Part shown: in pieces, positions 30,215 to 39,732 of the stretch
Numbering within the stretch: the stretch's first letter is position 1
Layout: the number at the start of each line of letters is the position of its first letter
Notes under the pieces: model-generated
The model's input: only the letters and a program-made list of their open reading frames with translations
The model's database searches: none
Told to the model about the DNA's origin: nothing
Source: JAJTDS01 sp964202895
GTDB lineage: Bacteria; Pseudomonadota; Alphaproteobacteria; Rickettsiales; UBA1997
Assembly (NCBI GenBank): GCA_964202895.1
Contig: CAXNJM010000001.1
Span: 744,001-808,000 of the forward strand
DNA length: 64,000 nucleotides
Direction of reading: 5' to 3'
Made by a program: the position numbers and the translations under genes

Positions 30215-30631
30215 ATGATTCAGCCTTTTCATTTAGCAATTAAAACTCACGATTTAGACAAAGCAAGAGCCTTCTACGGCGAACTACTTGGTTTTGAAGA
30301 AGGCAGATCTACCAACAGCTGGATAGACTGGAACTTTTTCGGACATCAATTAGTTACTCATCTTGATAATTCTTTAATAATCGACAACATAATCAATTTG
30401 GTTGACAATAAAAATATTCCCGTTCCTCATTTTGGAGTAGTGCTAAAATGGGAAGAGTGGCACAAATTCGCTGAAAATCTAAAAAACAAAAAAATTAAAT
30501 TTATCGTTGAGCCATATATAAGGTTTCGTGGCTTAATCGGAGAACAAGCAACAATGTTTTTTCTTGATTGTAGCGGAAATGCTCTTGAATTTAAATCATT
30601 TCAAGACGAATCGCAATTATTTGCTAAATAA
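30215..30631 (+). CDS. VOC-family (glyoxalase/dioxygenase fold) protein
   Basis: The 138-residue product begins with PFHLAIKTHDLDKARAFYGE, the first VOC beta-alpha-beta module with a metal-ligand His, and has later HFGVVLKWEEWHKF and FFLDCSGNALEFKSF, where the final Glu is another typical ligand. The reaction is unknown. The 6-bp gap after ridA and the 7-bp gap to the dehydratase indicate one operon. Confidence 0.9.
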   Translation: MIQPFHLAIKTHDLDKARAFYGELLGFEEGRSTNSWIDWNFFGHQLVTHLDNSLIIDNIINLVDNKNIPVPHFGVVLKWEEWHKFAENLKNKKIKFIVEPYIRFRGLIGEQATMFFLDCSGNALEFKSFQDESQLFAK

Positions 30632-30638
30632 TTTTACA

Positions 30639-31637
30639 ATGTTTGCTGAGCTAAATTTTACAGATATAATTAAAGCACATCAAAGAATAAAAGATCGTAT
30701 AATCAGAACCAACCTAATAACCAACGAAGATCTAAATAAAAAACTTAATGCAGAAGTTTTTCTTAAAATGGAAAACCATCAACACACCTCCTCTTTTAAA
30801 GCAAGAGGTGCAATTAATGCAATCATCGCCTATAAAGAAAAATTCGGTCATTTACCAAAAAAAATCGTTGCCCAAAGCTCAGGAAACCATGCTCAAGCCA
30901 TCGCCTTTATGTGTAAAAAACTTCATATTAAAGCCTTGATTTATATGGCGAATATCGTGCCTCAATTTAAGGTTGAAGCAACGAGAAATCTAGGTGCGGA
31001 AGTGATAATCTGCGAAAAAAGAAGTGAAGCAAATCAAATGGCGGAACAAAAAACGAAAGAAGGGTACCTATTCATCCATCCTTCAGATAATGATGATGTT
31101 ATTACAGGTCAAGGAACTGCTACTTTTGAGGCATTACAACAAATTATTGAAATTGATTATAAAAATAATTTAAATAAATTTGAACTACATCAAAGAGATA
31201 ATTTTGCCAATATTGATGCAATATTTGCACCCTGCGGAGGAGGAGGTTTAGTTATAGGATCCTATCTAGCAAGCCTCGGGCTGGCACCACAAGCAAAGGT
31301 TATAGGCTGTGAACCTTTACAAGCAAATGATGCGAAAATATCACTGGAAAATAATCAAATTTTTAAGTTTCAAGACAGCCCAAAAACAATTGCCGATGGA
31401 GCCAGAACACTGGCTATTGCAGAACGATGCTTTTATCATCTTAAAAAAATTTCAGGAATTTGCGAAATTAGCGAAGAAAAAATTGTTGAATGGCAAAAAT
31501 ATTTATCAGATATCCTAAAAACACCAATTGAACCAACATCAGCACTTTCAATTGCAGGAGCCGAGCAATTTATTGAATCGCAAAAAAATAATAAAAAACT
31601 AAGATTATTGGCAATAATTTCTGGTGGTAATCTTTAA
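30639..31637 (+). CDS. Threonine/serine dehydratase, PLP-dependent (fold type II)
   Basis: The product is 332 residues from ATG 30639. The PLP-binding lysine lies in HTSSFKARGA, the substrate loop is SSGNHAQA, and the phosphate-binding glycine cluster is CGGGG. These motifs match IlvA/TdcB/serine racemase-type enzymes. There is no C-terminal ACT regulatory domain, so it resembles the catabolic or racemase-like short form rather than biosynthetic IlvA. A longer in-frame start at 30564 lies inside the VOC gene and is unlikely. It produces 2-aminoacrylate or 2-aminocrotonate, the RidA substrates. Confidence 0.92.
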   Translation: MFAELNFTDIIKAHQRIKDRIIRTNLITNEDLNKKLNAEVFLKMENHQHTSSFKARGAINAIIAYKEKFGHLPKKIVAQSSGNHAQAIAFMCKKLHIKALIYMANIVPQFKVEATRNLGAEVIICEKRSEANQMAEQKTKEGYLFIHPSDNDDVITGQGTATFEALQQIIEIDYKNNLNKFELHQRDNFANIDAIFAPCGGGGLVIGSYLASLGLAPQAKVIGCEPLQANDAKISLENNQIFKFQDSPKTIADGARTLAIAERCFYHLKKISGICEISEEKIVEWQKYLSDILKTPIEPTSALSIAGAEQFIESQKNNKKLRLLAIISGGNL

Positions 31638-31659
31638 GTAATCAAACAAAGCGATCTGC

Positions 31660-32421
31660 CTATATTTTTTTAATCGTTGATAAACCGCCATCTACCGAAA
31701 TAACTTGTCCTGTTATCCAGCTATTTTGCGGGTTTATGAGCATTTCTGCAACATTTGCTATATCACTAACTTCACCAATTCTATTTAATGGATGCATTGT
31801 CTTTGAGGCTTCTAAGGCATTGGGGTTTTTAGTAATAAAATTTGCAAGCTTAGTGTTAGTCAGGCTAGGAGCAATTGCATTAATTCTGATATTTTTACTC
31901 GCATAAGTTGCTGATGCAGAACGAACAAGACCTTCTATCGCAGATTTAGCACTTGAAATTGCCTCATGATTAGCTATGCCAATTTTTGCAGCAACCGATG
32001 AAAATAGCAAAATTGCCACCTGCTTATCATTTTCTTTGGTTAAACCTTTTGTAACCACCATTTTACTTACCGCCCTTACTAAGGAAAAGGCACTAAAAAG
32101 GTTGGTTTTTAGGCAATCTTCAAAATCACTTTGACTAGTTTGATGGGCAGATTTAATCATAATTGATCCAGCACAGTTTATGGCGATGTCTATAGTTTGA
32201 AATTTTTCAATTATATCAATGCACAATTGCTCAACATCGTTAAAATTACTGGCATCTTTTAATATAACATTAGATATATTTTGATGATAGTTTTGACTAA
32301 TTTTATCTTCGCTTGTGGAAGTTGCAATTACCTTCGCCCCTTGATTGGCAAGCCTCATTGATAATTCTAGACCTATTGAGCCAAGACCACCAATAATTAA
32401 ACATATTTTATTTTCAAACAT
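31660..32421 (-). CDS. SDR-family oxidoreductase lacking the canonical catalytic tyrosine
   Basis: The 253-residue product has the Rossmann motif GGLGSIG (residues 11-17), NCAGS at 82-86, the active-site Ser region FSSVAAKIG and the C-terminal NAIAPSLTNT and ITGQVISVDGG. In the YxxxK motif, Lys159 is present but residue 155 is Ile (NHEAISSAK). Such NHEAI-type SDRs recur in alphaproteobacteria, so this is a subfamily feature rather than damage, but activity as a classical reductase is uncertain. It converges with the dehydratase operon. Confidence 0.88.
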   Translation of the reverse strand: MFENKICLIIGGLGSIGLELSMRLANQGAKVIATSTSEDKISQNYHQNISNVILKDASNFNDVEQLCIDIIEKFQTIDIAINCAGSIMIKSAHQTSQSDFEDCLKTNLFSAFSLVRAVSKMVVTKGLTKENDKQVAILLFSSVAAKIGIANHEAISSAKSAIEGLVRSASATYASKNIRINAIAPSLTNTKLANFITKNPNALEASKTMHPLNRIGEVSDIANVAEMLINPQNSWITGQVISVDGGLSTIKKI

Positions 32422-32694
32422 TTTTATTATTTTAAATTTTTAATAATTGCCAAATATAGCTATGATATCAACATTACAACAAATTTAATTATAATTTGCT
32501 AACAATTCTTGCAAAAAATTAAATATTATTTTTAATTAAAAATTATGTTTAATTATCTTTCATATCATTGCCTGAATTTATTAAATTAAGCTGTCTCAAT
32601 TTAAGACAAAATAATTATTTAATAGTCAATTTTTAGTTTTATTATATAATCGGCTCTAGTTCTCAAATTAAAATCAACCTATATTAAAAATTCA

Positions 32695-33726
32695 ATGAAT
32701 AATATTGAAAAAATTCTTACTTATGCAAAAAATCAGTCTTGCTCGGATGTCCATTTATCAGCAGGATCACCGCCAATTTTAAGAATCAATGGCGAAATAG
32801 TGCATATTCCAAACACTCCGCTTCTTAATCACGATTCAATCCTGCAAATGATTCACTCAGTCATGAGCGAAGAGCAAAAAAAAGAATTTGAACAAAGATT
32901 AGATCTTGACTTTGCAATACAAGTTGGTGAAAAAATGCGGTTTAGAGTCAATGTTTTCAATAATCTAAAAGGTGCGGCGGCGGTTTTTCGTGAAATACCC
33001 ACTGAAATTAAAAGCTTAGAAAAATTAAATGCTCCCGATATCATCAAAGAATTAGCGGAACATAGCCATAAGGGAATGATTCTAGTAGTTGGACCAACCG
33101 GTAGCGGTAAATCGACTACTTTAGCAGGAATGATAGATTACATCAACTCTAATCACACCTCTCACATATTAACAGTTGAAGACCCCGTAGAATTTGTTCA
33201 CAAATCAAAGAAATCATTGATTAATCAACGAGAAGTTGGCAAAAACACCAAATCATTTGCCAGTGCTTTAAAAGGAGCATTAAGGGAAGATCCAGATGTA
33301 ATATTAGTAGGTGAAATGAGAGATATTGAAACTATTCACCTTGCTCTAACCGCAGCCGAAACAGGGCATCTAGTTTTTGGAACCCTACACACCAATTCTG
33401 CATCCGAAACAATCAACCGTATTATTGATGTTTTTCCTAGTGAAGAAAAATCAGTAGTCAGAACAATGCTATCTAGTGCTATTAGAGCGGTTATTTCACA
33501 AAGATTATTTCTAAAAGATGGTGGCGGTAGATGTGCGGGCTACGAAATAATGATAGCCAACAATTCAATTCGCAACCTAATCCGTGAAGATAAGATTGCT
33601 CAAATTAATTCAATTATTGAGCTAAACCGCAAGTCGGGAATGAGACTTATGAAACATTCAATCGAAGAGCTTCTTGCACAAGGCTTAATAACTCAAGAAA
33701 CAGCAGATGAAGCCTTATTGCCATAA
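32695..33726 (+). CDS. pilT: Type IV pilus retraction ATPase PilT
   Basis: The 343-residue product matches PilT from end to end: N-terminal SDVHLSAGSPPILRING, Walker A VGPTGSGKSTT near residue 130, the Asp-box/Walker B region EDPDVILVGEMRD, the His box TGHLVFGTLHTNSA and the C-terminal MKHSIEELLAQGLIT. PilT depolymerises the pilus and powers twitching. It leads a tight operon with rsmE and an RmuC-like gene. Type IV pilus genes are absent from most Rickettsiales but occur in deep-branching, extracellular lineages. Confidence 0.96.
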   Translation: MNNIEKILTYAKNQSCSDVHLSAGSPPILRINGEIVHIPNTPLLNHDSILQMIHSVMSEEQKKEFEQRLDLDFAIQVGEKMRFRVNVFNNLKGAAAVFREIPTEIKSLEKLNAPDIIKELAEHSHKGMILVVGPTGSGKSTTLAGMIDYINSNHTSHILTVEDPVEFVHKSKKSLINQREVGKNTKSFASALKGALREDPDVILVGEMRDIETIHLALTAAETGHLVFGTLHTNSASETINRIIDVFPSEEKSVVRTMLSSAIRAVISQRLFLKDGGGRCAGYEIMIANNSIRNLIREDKIAQINSIIELNRKSGMRLMKHSIEELLAQGLITQETADEALLP

Positions 33727-33734
33727 ATAGCTCT

Positions 33735-34493
33735 ATGAATAATTCAAAATCAAAAAACAACAGAATTAATCGCTTATATCTCGATTGTGATTTAAAAATA
33801 AATGATTTAATAAAAATTGAAGGGCAAGATTTTATCTACATAAACAATGTTTTAAGACACAAGATTGAAGATAAAATTTCTTTATTTAACGGGGTTGATG
33901 GTGCATTTTTATCTCAAATTGAAAATATAAACAAGAAAAACTTAACTTTAAAAATAATTGAAAGAACTTCTGTTTTTAAAAAACCAAGCAATATCACTCT
34001 TGCTTTTTCAATTATTAAAGGCAAAAATTTAGAATTTATTGCAGAAAAAGCGACAGAATTAGGAGTGTCAAGGTTTCAGCCGTTAATTACCGATCACAGC
34101 ATTACTGATAATTTTAACCAAACAAGATTCTTCGCTAATGTTAAAGAGGCAAGCGAGCAATCAAAAAGAGTTGATATTCCTGAAATAATTTCACCGAAAA
34201 AAATTAAAAACTGGCTACAAGAATTAGATTTTACAAATAAAATTATAATATTTTGCAATGAAAGTGGCGGTATTAACTTTAAAGAAATTGCCAATAAAAA
34301 TAAAGATTATAATTTTAATGAAATAATCATAATTATTGGCCCTGAAGGTGGTTTTTCTGCTTCAGAATTTACTCTAATTAACGGTATAAAACAAATTCAT
34401 CAAATATCTTTGGGAAGCCAAATATTAAGGTCTGAAACCGCAGTAATTGCTTCAATAGTATTGGCAAAAGAATTTTTAACAATTAATCAATAA
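33735..34493 (+). CDS. rsmE: 16S rRNA (uracil1498-N3)-methyltransferase
   Basis: The 252-residue SPOUT methyltransferase has RLYLDCDL at the N-terminal PUA-like domain, EKATELGVSRFQPL, and the trefoil-knot SAM motifs IIIGPEGGFS and SLGSQILRSETA. It methylates U1498 of 16S rRNA. It starts 8 bp after pilT. Confidence 0.95.
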   Translation: MNNSKSKNNRINRLYLDCDLKINDLIKIEGQDFIYINNVLRHKIEDKISLFNGVDGAFLSQIENINKKNLTLKIIERTSVFKKPSNITLAFSIIKGKNLEFIAEKATELGVSRFQPLITDHSITDNFNQTRFFANVKEASEQSKRVDIPEIISPKKIKNWLQELDFTNKIIIFCNESGGINFKEIANKNKDYNFNEIIIIIGPEGGFSASEFTLINGIKQIHQISLGSQILRSETAVIASIVLAKEFLTINQ

Positions 34494-34502
34494 ATCAAAA
34501 CA

Positions 34503-35630
34503 ATGGAATATATTTTAATTATTGCAAGCAATGTTGGTATGGGCTTAATTATGCTGATTATTTATTTTCGCTACTCTCATTTCCGCATCTCCTCAAATCA
34601 TGAAATGAAAGAACTCAGAACAAGAATTGACGATCAAGTCAAAGCCTTGCAAGATGGTGAACAGAAATTATTTAATGCCACAAAATCAGAAACTAAGAAG
34701 GTTGAGGATCTGCTTAGAGAAATCGATGAATTAAGAAAAAGTAGAGAAAATGATATCAAGCTAAAAGCAGAATTAGAAAAACAACTTGAAATTACTTTAA
34801 CCCAAAATAAAGATCTTGAGAAGCATCTAATTGATTTAAAATCAACACAAGAGCATATAATTCAAGACACCAAAGAGGCGGTAGCAAAAATGGGCAATGA
34901 CTTATATAAAAAGGTAAATGATAGCAATAAAATTGAGATAGAAACCGCTAAAAATTTAATGGGAAAAGCAATTAAACTTATCTCTGAATATATGGAAAAA
35001 ATTGCCAAGGTGGCAATTATAGCAAAATCTAGTAGCAGTAACGATAACAACAATCAACATCGTGAGAATCAAAAAGAAGAAATAAAAATTCAAATAAATA
35101 ATAATAACCAACAAGAATCTTTTAAAATATTACCTCTTTCTAATCATCAAATGGTTGATGATTTAATTGAAACAATGAAAGTGAGTGGGCATTTAGTTAA
35201 TAAAAACTATTTTATACCCGCCAATTTCGATAGCAGTAAATCTAAATTACTCTTGTGCGAGACGGTATTCATAAGTGGCAATCAGCTTTATATATTTGAT
35301 TTTAAATCTTGCCATTATTTCGACGAATTTAACAATAAAAATAAAAAAGAATTGTCGCAAAATGAAAACCCAGCAAATGAAGCTCTCAACGAATTAACCA
35401 CTAAATGCAAGGCATATTTAACATTTTTGCAAAGTTCTCAATATCAAAAGTCAATATTGTCAATTTTTACCAATAATAAAGATTTAACAATTGAAAAAAC
35501 CTTTATTATTGCGGTTGTAAGCAGTAGAAACGATTTACAGCTTGCAAAAACTACTAAAATTTACGAATCTTTTCAACAAAAAAATATTCAAATGATGGAT
35601 TTCGACGATATTAGCAATATCGTTATTTAA
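34503..35630 (+). CDS. Membrane-anchored coiled-coil protein, distantly RmuC-like
   Basis: The 375-residue product has one N-terminal membrane segment (residues 3-22), a long coiled coil (about 30-145), an Asn/Gln-rich linker (~180-205) and a C-terminal globular part with LYIFDFKSCHYFDEF, which could correspond to the acidic-x-Lys core of an RmuC/PD-(D/E)xK nuclease. The order membrane anchor, coiled coil, nuclease-like domain is that of RmuC, but identity is weak and the function is not established. It follows rsmE by 9 bp. Confidence 0.7.
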   Translation: MEYILIIASNVGMGLIMLIIYFRYSHFRISSNHEMKELRTRIDDQVKALQDGEQKLFNATKSETKKVEDLLREIDELRKSRENDIKLKAELEKQLEITLTQNKDLEKHLIDLKSTQEHIIQDTKEAVAKMGNDLYKKVNDSNKIEIETAKNLMGKAIKLISEYMEKIAKVAIIAKSSSSNDNNNQHRENQKEEIKIQINNNNQQESFKILPLSNHQMVDDLIETMKVSGHLVNKNYFIPANFDSSKSKLLLCETVFISGNQLYIFDFKSCHYFDEFNNKNKKELSQNENPANEALNELTTKCKAYLTFLQSSQYQKSILSIFTNNKDLTIEKTFIIAVVSSRNDLQLAKTTKIYESFQQKNIQMMDFDDISNIVI

Positions 35631-35631
35631 A

Positions 35632-36477
35632 CTAACGGCAGCTATTAATAATATCTTGATTTATTAATTCTTTGATTTTTAAAGTTTTTTGACAGCTAAA
35701 ATTGATATTTTTTTTATTCAAAACAATATTATCAACACTTACTACCCCATTAGCATTAGCGAGAAACACTTCTTCCGCAGAAAATAAAGCACTGGTTTTT
35801 GCACAAATTTGATTAATTTCAAAATCATTAGTTTTTGCAATTAATTTTATAATTTTAGATCTCATTGTGCCAAGAATTATATCGCATTCTTTTGCGGGAG
35901 TGAAGATAGTGTTTTTCTTTATCCAGAAGATGTTTGCACTTGAGGTTTCGGCAATAAAGTTTTTTTGCGACAACATAATTAAATCAAAAAAACCTTTTTC
36001 TTTAGCGGTTATTTTGTTTATTATGTAGGAGACTCCTTGCATAGTTTTGCAATTAACTGGAAAACTAACTGCAGGAATCGTCTTAGCCTTACTAATCGCT
36101 AAGTTAACTTCTTTTTCTTTAATGTTAATTGGCTCTTTGGTTTCAATTATCAATAACGGTTCCATATCATCAAGCGGTAAATATCCTAAACTGCCCTGAC
36201 CCCTACTAATTGATATTCTTAATATTCCTTCAGCTATTTGATTTTTATTAATTAAATGCAAACATTGTTTTTCTAGATTAGTGGTGGGGAAATTTATTTT
36301 TAGAGCCTTAAGCCCTCTATTAAGCCTCGATAAATGCTCGTTAAAATTATAGATCTTGCCATTATAAATTTTACAGCTTTCAAATAAACCGTCACCAAAC
36401 ATAAAAGCTCGCTCCTTAATTGAGATGACATTATTTTGATTAGTTAATAATTCTTGATTTTTAAAGAAGAAATTCAT
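35632..36477 (-). CDS. Class IV aminotransferase family protein (PabC/D-amino acid aminotransferase-like)
   Basis: The 281-residue product has MFGDGLFESCKIYNG at the start, ISRGQGSLGYLP, the PLP-lysine region NCKTMQGVSYI and the later AETSSANIFWIKK. The RGxGxxGY element resembles 4-amino-4-deoxychorismate lyase (PabC), which makes p-aminobenzoate for folate; D-alanine or branched-chain aminotransferase remain possible. It lies 9 bp downstream of murE, so a supply of D-amino acid for the wall is an alternative reading. Confidence 0.85.
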   Translation of the reverse strand: MNFFFKNQELLTNQNNVISIKERAFMFGDGLFESCKIYNGKIYNFNEHLSRLNRGLKALKINFPTTNLEKQCLHLINKNQIAEGILRISISRGQGSLGYLPLDDMEPLLIIETKEPINIKEKEVNLAISKAKTIPAVSFPVNCKTMQGVSYIINKITAKEKGFFDLIMLSQKNFIAETSSANIFWIKKNTIFTPAKECDIILGTMRSKIIKLIAKTNDFEINQICAKTSALFSAEEVFLANANGVVSVDNIVLNKKNINFSCQKTLKIKELINQDIINSCR

Positions 36478-36486
36478 TTAAACTGC

Positions 36487-38079
36487 TTATTTTAAATTTT
36501 TTATTGCCGTTAAGATAATTTTCTCTTCATCAAATAGCAATTTTTCACTGCCAATAATTTGATATTTTTCATGACCCTTTCCTGCAATTAGCAAAGTATC
36601 ATTAGGATTCATCATTTTAATCGCTTTTTTGATTGCTTCCTCGCGGTTAGGAATTTCAATAAAATTTTTATTTTCAACTCCTTTTATAATATCTTTTCTT
36701 ATAGAATCAGCATTTTCTAGCCTCGGATTATCATCGGTAATAATTGCAATATTGGCCATTTCAGAGGCAATTTTACCCATAATTGGTCTTTTGGTTTTAT
36801 CACGATCACCTCCGCAACCAAATAAAACAATTATTTTACCTTTATTTTTAATTGATTTTATAAGATCAAGGCTCTTATATAAAGCATCGGGAGTATGTGC
36901 ATAATCAATAAAAACACAGCAATTATCCACAAATTTTGCAACTCTTTGCATTCTTCCAGATACACCACATAAACAGCTAAACTTATCAAAAATTTCTTGT
37001 AATTTTTCTTGATTAAAATTATGGCATCCATTAATCGCCGAAATTGCTCCCGCAAGATTCATTACTTGGAAATCGCCAATAATATCAATAATTGCATTAT
37101 ATTCTTTGCCATTAATTAAAAATGAAATATTTTGCTTTTGATTAATTAAAATATTTTTAACAATCCGAACATTACCGATGCCCTCTTGAGCTTTAAGACC
37201 AAATTCAATAATTTTAATATGATTTCGCTTACAAATTCTTGCGGTATCAACAAATTCAGGAATATCGCTATTTAATATTGCAATGCCATTATCTGTTAAA
37301 TATTCAGTAAAAAGCATCATTTTACTAGCAAAATAAGCCTCCATTGATTGATGATAATCTAGATGATCTTGGGTAAAATTAGTAAATAAGCCAATTGCAA
37401 GCGGAATTCCTGCTATTCTTTGTTGCTCTAAGCCAATTGAGCTAACTTCAATCGCCACATCATCAATTTGGTTTTTCTTTAATATTGCTAAATTTTTATA
37501 TAAAGAAACAATGTCGGGAGTAGTAAGGGAAGAGTTTATAAATTTATCATCAAGATTCTGATTATTTGTTTTTACTCCTAATGTTCCAATTGAAGCCGAT
37601 TTAATCGCAACTAGCTCAAATATTTGCCTAATAAATTCAGCGGTTGAGGTTTTGCCGTTAGTGCCAGTAATTGCATAAATATTTTTTGGCAGTGGAGAAT
37701 AAAGAGTTTTTAGAAATGAAACCAGCAAATTAAAGGGCTTAACAGCATCGATAAAGATAACGGGATTTTTACTGATAATTATTGATTCTTGAAAATTATA
37801 AGAAATTTTATCAAAATTTGCAACTACCACCGATGCGCCATTTCGTAGGGCTTGATTAATATATAGAATTGCCTTTTCGTCATCTTCAATTAAACAAAAA
37901 AATGCCGATTTATCTTTCACCATTCTTGAATCTTGTTCAATTGCAGAAATTTCTACCTGATTAATATCATCAATATTCAATTGATAAATAACTCGCTCTT
38001 CTCTTTGTTTTTGCAGATGCGGGCCTGATTCTTCAACCAGCGACTTAATATAATCTTTTAAATTAGCAATTTTTTGCAT
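36487..38079 (-). CDS. murE: UDP-MurNAc-L-Ala-D-Glu:meso-diaminopimelate ligase
   Basis: The 530-residue Mur ligase has the P-loop ITGTNGKTSTAEF, NFTQDHLDYH, VFIDYAHTPDAL, FGCGGDRDKTKRPIMG and the DNPR motif (TDDNPRLENADS) that selects meso-diaminopimelate over lysine. It adds the third residue of the peptidoglycan stem peptide in the cytoplasm. murF and other dcw genes are not adjacent, so the cluster is dispersed. Confidence 0.97.
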   Translation of the reverse strand: MQKIANLKDYIKSLVEESGPHLQKQREERVIYQLNIDDINQVEISAIEQDSRMVKDKSAFFCLIEDDEKAILYINQALRNGASVVVANFDKISYNFQESIIISKNPVIFIDAVKPFNLLVSFLKTLYSPLPKNIYAITGTNGKTSTAEFIRQIFELVAIKSASIGTLGVKTNNQNLDDKFINSSLTTPDIVSLYKNLAILKKNQIDDVAIEVSSIGLEQQRIAGIPLAIGLFTNFTQDHLDYHQSMEAYFASKMMLFTEYLTDNGIAILNSDIPEFVDTARICKRNHIKIIEFGLKAQEGIGNVRIVKNILINQKQNISFLINGKEYNAIIDIIGDFQVMNLAGAISAINGCHNFNQEKLQEIFDKFSCLCGVSGRMQRVAKFVDNCCVFIDYAHTPDALYKSLDLIKSIKNKGKIIVLFGCGGDRDKTKRPIMGKIASEMANIAIITDDNPRLENADSIRKDIIKGVENKNFIEIPNREEAIKKAIKMMNPNDTLLIAGKGHEKYQIIGSEKLLFDEEKIILTAIKNLK

Positions 38080-38118
38080 TAAGCTATTACCTGAATTTTA
38101 ATGTTAAAATATTTATCA

Positions 38119-38901
38119 TTATCGACTTTGACCAGCATCACCCTTATTTCCTCCAAATTTATCGCTATGAGCGGTGCTTTTATCTTGTTTTAGTGTTTTT
38201 AATTTTTCCAACAAACCTTTATTTTCCCAATTATCAATTTGAGGCATTTTAGCACTATTATAAATTAAAGGCATTCTTGTTATTGGCCTCTCTGTTTGCT
38301 GATTAGGTTTTCCTTCTTGATTTTTAGGCTTCCCCTTGACCCCCTCAAGAGCATCAACTGCATTATTAGCATTTTGTTTGGCATTTTTTATTGCCTTCAA
38401 GCGATTTTTCTTTGCATTCCAAACCACCGACCTCATACCAGTTGTGTTGAAGGTGTCGGTAGAACCCATTTTATCAACCTCTTCTGACCTATCGTCCCAA
38501 ACATCTTTACTAGAAATTCCTTTATCTTTTTCCTGCTCTAGCCCCCCAACTTCATTATCAAGAGTTCTGACTTGATTTTGTTTAGGAAAAATTAAATTTT
38601 TGATTTTTTTAAAAAAACCACCTCCCCCTTGATTTTCTTGTTTTTTATCATTTTCATCGCCTTCTTGTTGTTTTTCATCGTTTTTATTTTCTCTTTTATC
38701 GATAAATCTTTGATCGCCATTAGCATCTTCTGCTTTTTTGCCAGATTCCTCTGCTTTTTTGGTAATTTTATTTACTTCTTCTTCTTTTTTCATCAACAAA
38801 TTAACCTCTTCCGCACTATGAATTTGATTATCTTCTTCTTGATTTATCTCATTAAGAGCCTGACCGTTATTTGCCTTATTTTGTTCGGATGTTTTATTCA
38901 T
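38119..38901 (-). CDS. Hypothetical highly charged low-complexity protein
   Basis: Not recognised. From the ATG at 38901 (preferred over 38955, which would add an unrelated hydrophobic leader) the product has ~260 residues dominated by Glu, Lys, Asn and Gln. It has a coiled-coil-like N-terminal third, a GGGGFFKKIKNLIF segment in the middle and a basic Gln/Asn-rich C-terminus. It looks largely disordered. No membrane segment or signal peptide is seen with the shorter start. It lies 39 bp upstream of murE on the same strand. A secreted substrate or a scaffold protein are both possible. Confidence 0.65.
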   Translation of the reverse strand: MNKTSEQNKANNGQALNEINQEEDNQIHSAEEVNLLMKKEEEVNKITKKAEESGKKAEDANGDQRFIDKRENKNDEKQQEGDENDKKQENQGGGGFFKKIKNLIFPKQNQVRTLDNEVGGLEQEKDKGISSKDVWDDRSEEVDKMGSTDTFNTTGMRSVVWNAKKNRLKAIKNAKQNANNAVDALEGVKGKPKNQEGKPNQQTERPITRMPLIYNSAKMPQIDNWENKGLLEKLKTLKQDKSTAHSDKFGGNKGDAGQSR

Positions 38902-39058
38902 AAATTTGGTTGCAAAATAACTTTTGATTAAGATTATTGCATAATAAAATTGCAACTCATAAATAAAGCAACAAAGAATAATTTCTTGGAATAATTTCGT
39001 GGATTATCAGCAATCATTCTAGTGGCTACAATTAACAATTTCAACTATAATTTAAATA

Positions 39059-39712
39059 ATGAAAGAAAATACACAACAATTTAAGCAAAAAATAATCGAT
39101 GCAATGAATTGGAGATATGCCACTAAAATTTTCGATTTTAATAAAAAAATCAATCGTGAAGACTGGGAAACCCTAGAAAAATCAATGATTATGAGCCCTT
39201 CATCATTTGGGTTACAGCCATATCAATTTTTATTAGTCGAAAATACCGAAGCTAAAAAATTATTAACCCCGCATTCATGGAATCAACCCCAAATTGAACA
39301 ATGTTCCCATTTAATTGTTTTCACCGCTCTTAAAAATATTGACGAAGAATATATTGATAATTTCATCAAATTAACCGCCAAAACTCGCTCCATTCCAGAA
39401 TCCAGTCTTGCAGAATATAAAAAAATGATGATTGATAATTTAATTTCTAGCCATAAAGATATCTTTGACTGGGCAACAAAACAATCTTACATTGCTCTTG
39501 GAAATTTAATGACAACAGCCTCTCTCCTTGATATTGATAGCTGTCCAATTGAGGGCATCAACCCCGAAAAATACGATGAAATTCTTGGTATAAGCAACAG
39601 CAAATATGCTACCATCTGCGTCTGCGCTTTAGGTTTTAGAAGTGTTGAAGATAAATATCAAAATCTAAAGAAAGTGCGATTCGAACATGATTTCTTGTTA
39701 AAAAAAATATAA
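39059..39712 (+). CDS. Nitroreductase-family NAD(P)H oxidoreductase
   Basis: The 217-residue product matches the NfsB/NfnB group: AMNWRYATKIFD, MSPSSFGLQPYQFLLVEN, KQSYIALGNLMTTASLLDIDSCPIEG, with the terminal RFEHDFL. These FMN enzymes reduce nitro compounds and quinones or related substrates. The physiological substrate is unknown. It lies 20 bp before an ABC ATPase gene on the same strand. Confidence 0.93.
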   Translation: MKENTQQFKQKIIDAMNWRYATKIFDFNKKINREDWETLEKSMIMSPSSFGLQPYQFLLVENTEAKKLLTPHSWNQPQIEQCSHLIVFTALKNIDEEYIDNFIKLTAKTRSIPESSLAEYKKMMIDNLISSHKDIFDWATKQSYIALGNLMTTASLLDIDSCPIEGINPEKYDEILGISNSKYATICVCALGFRSVEDKYQNLKKVRFEHDFLLKKI

Positions 39713-39732
39713 ATTAAACTACTATCTAATTA

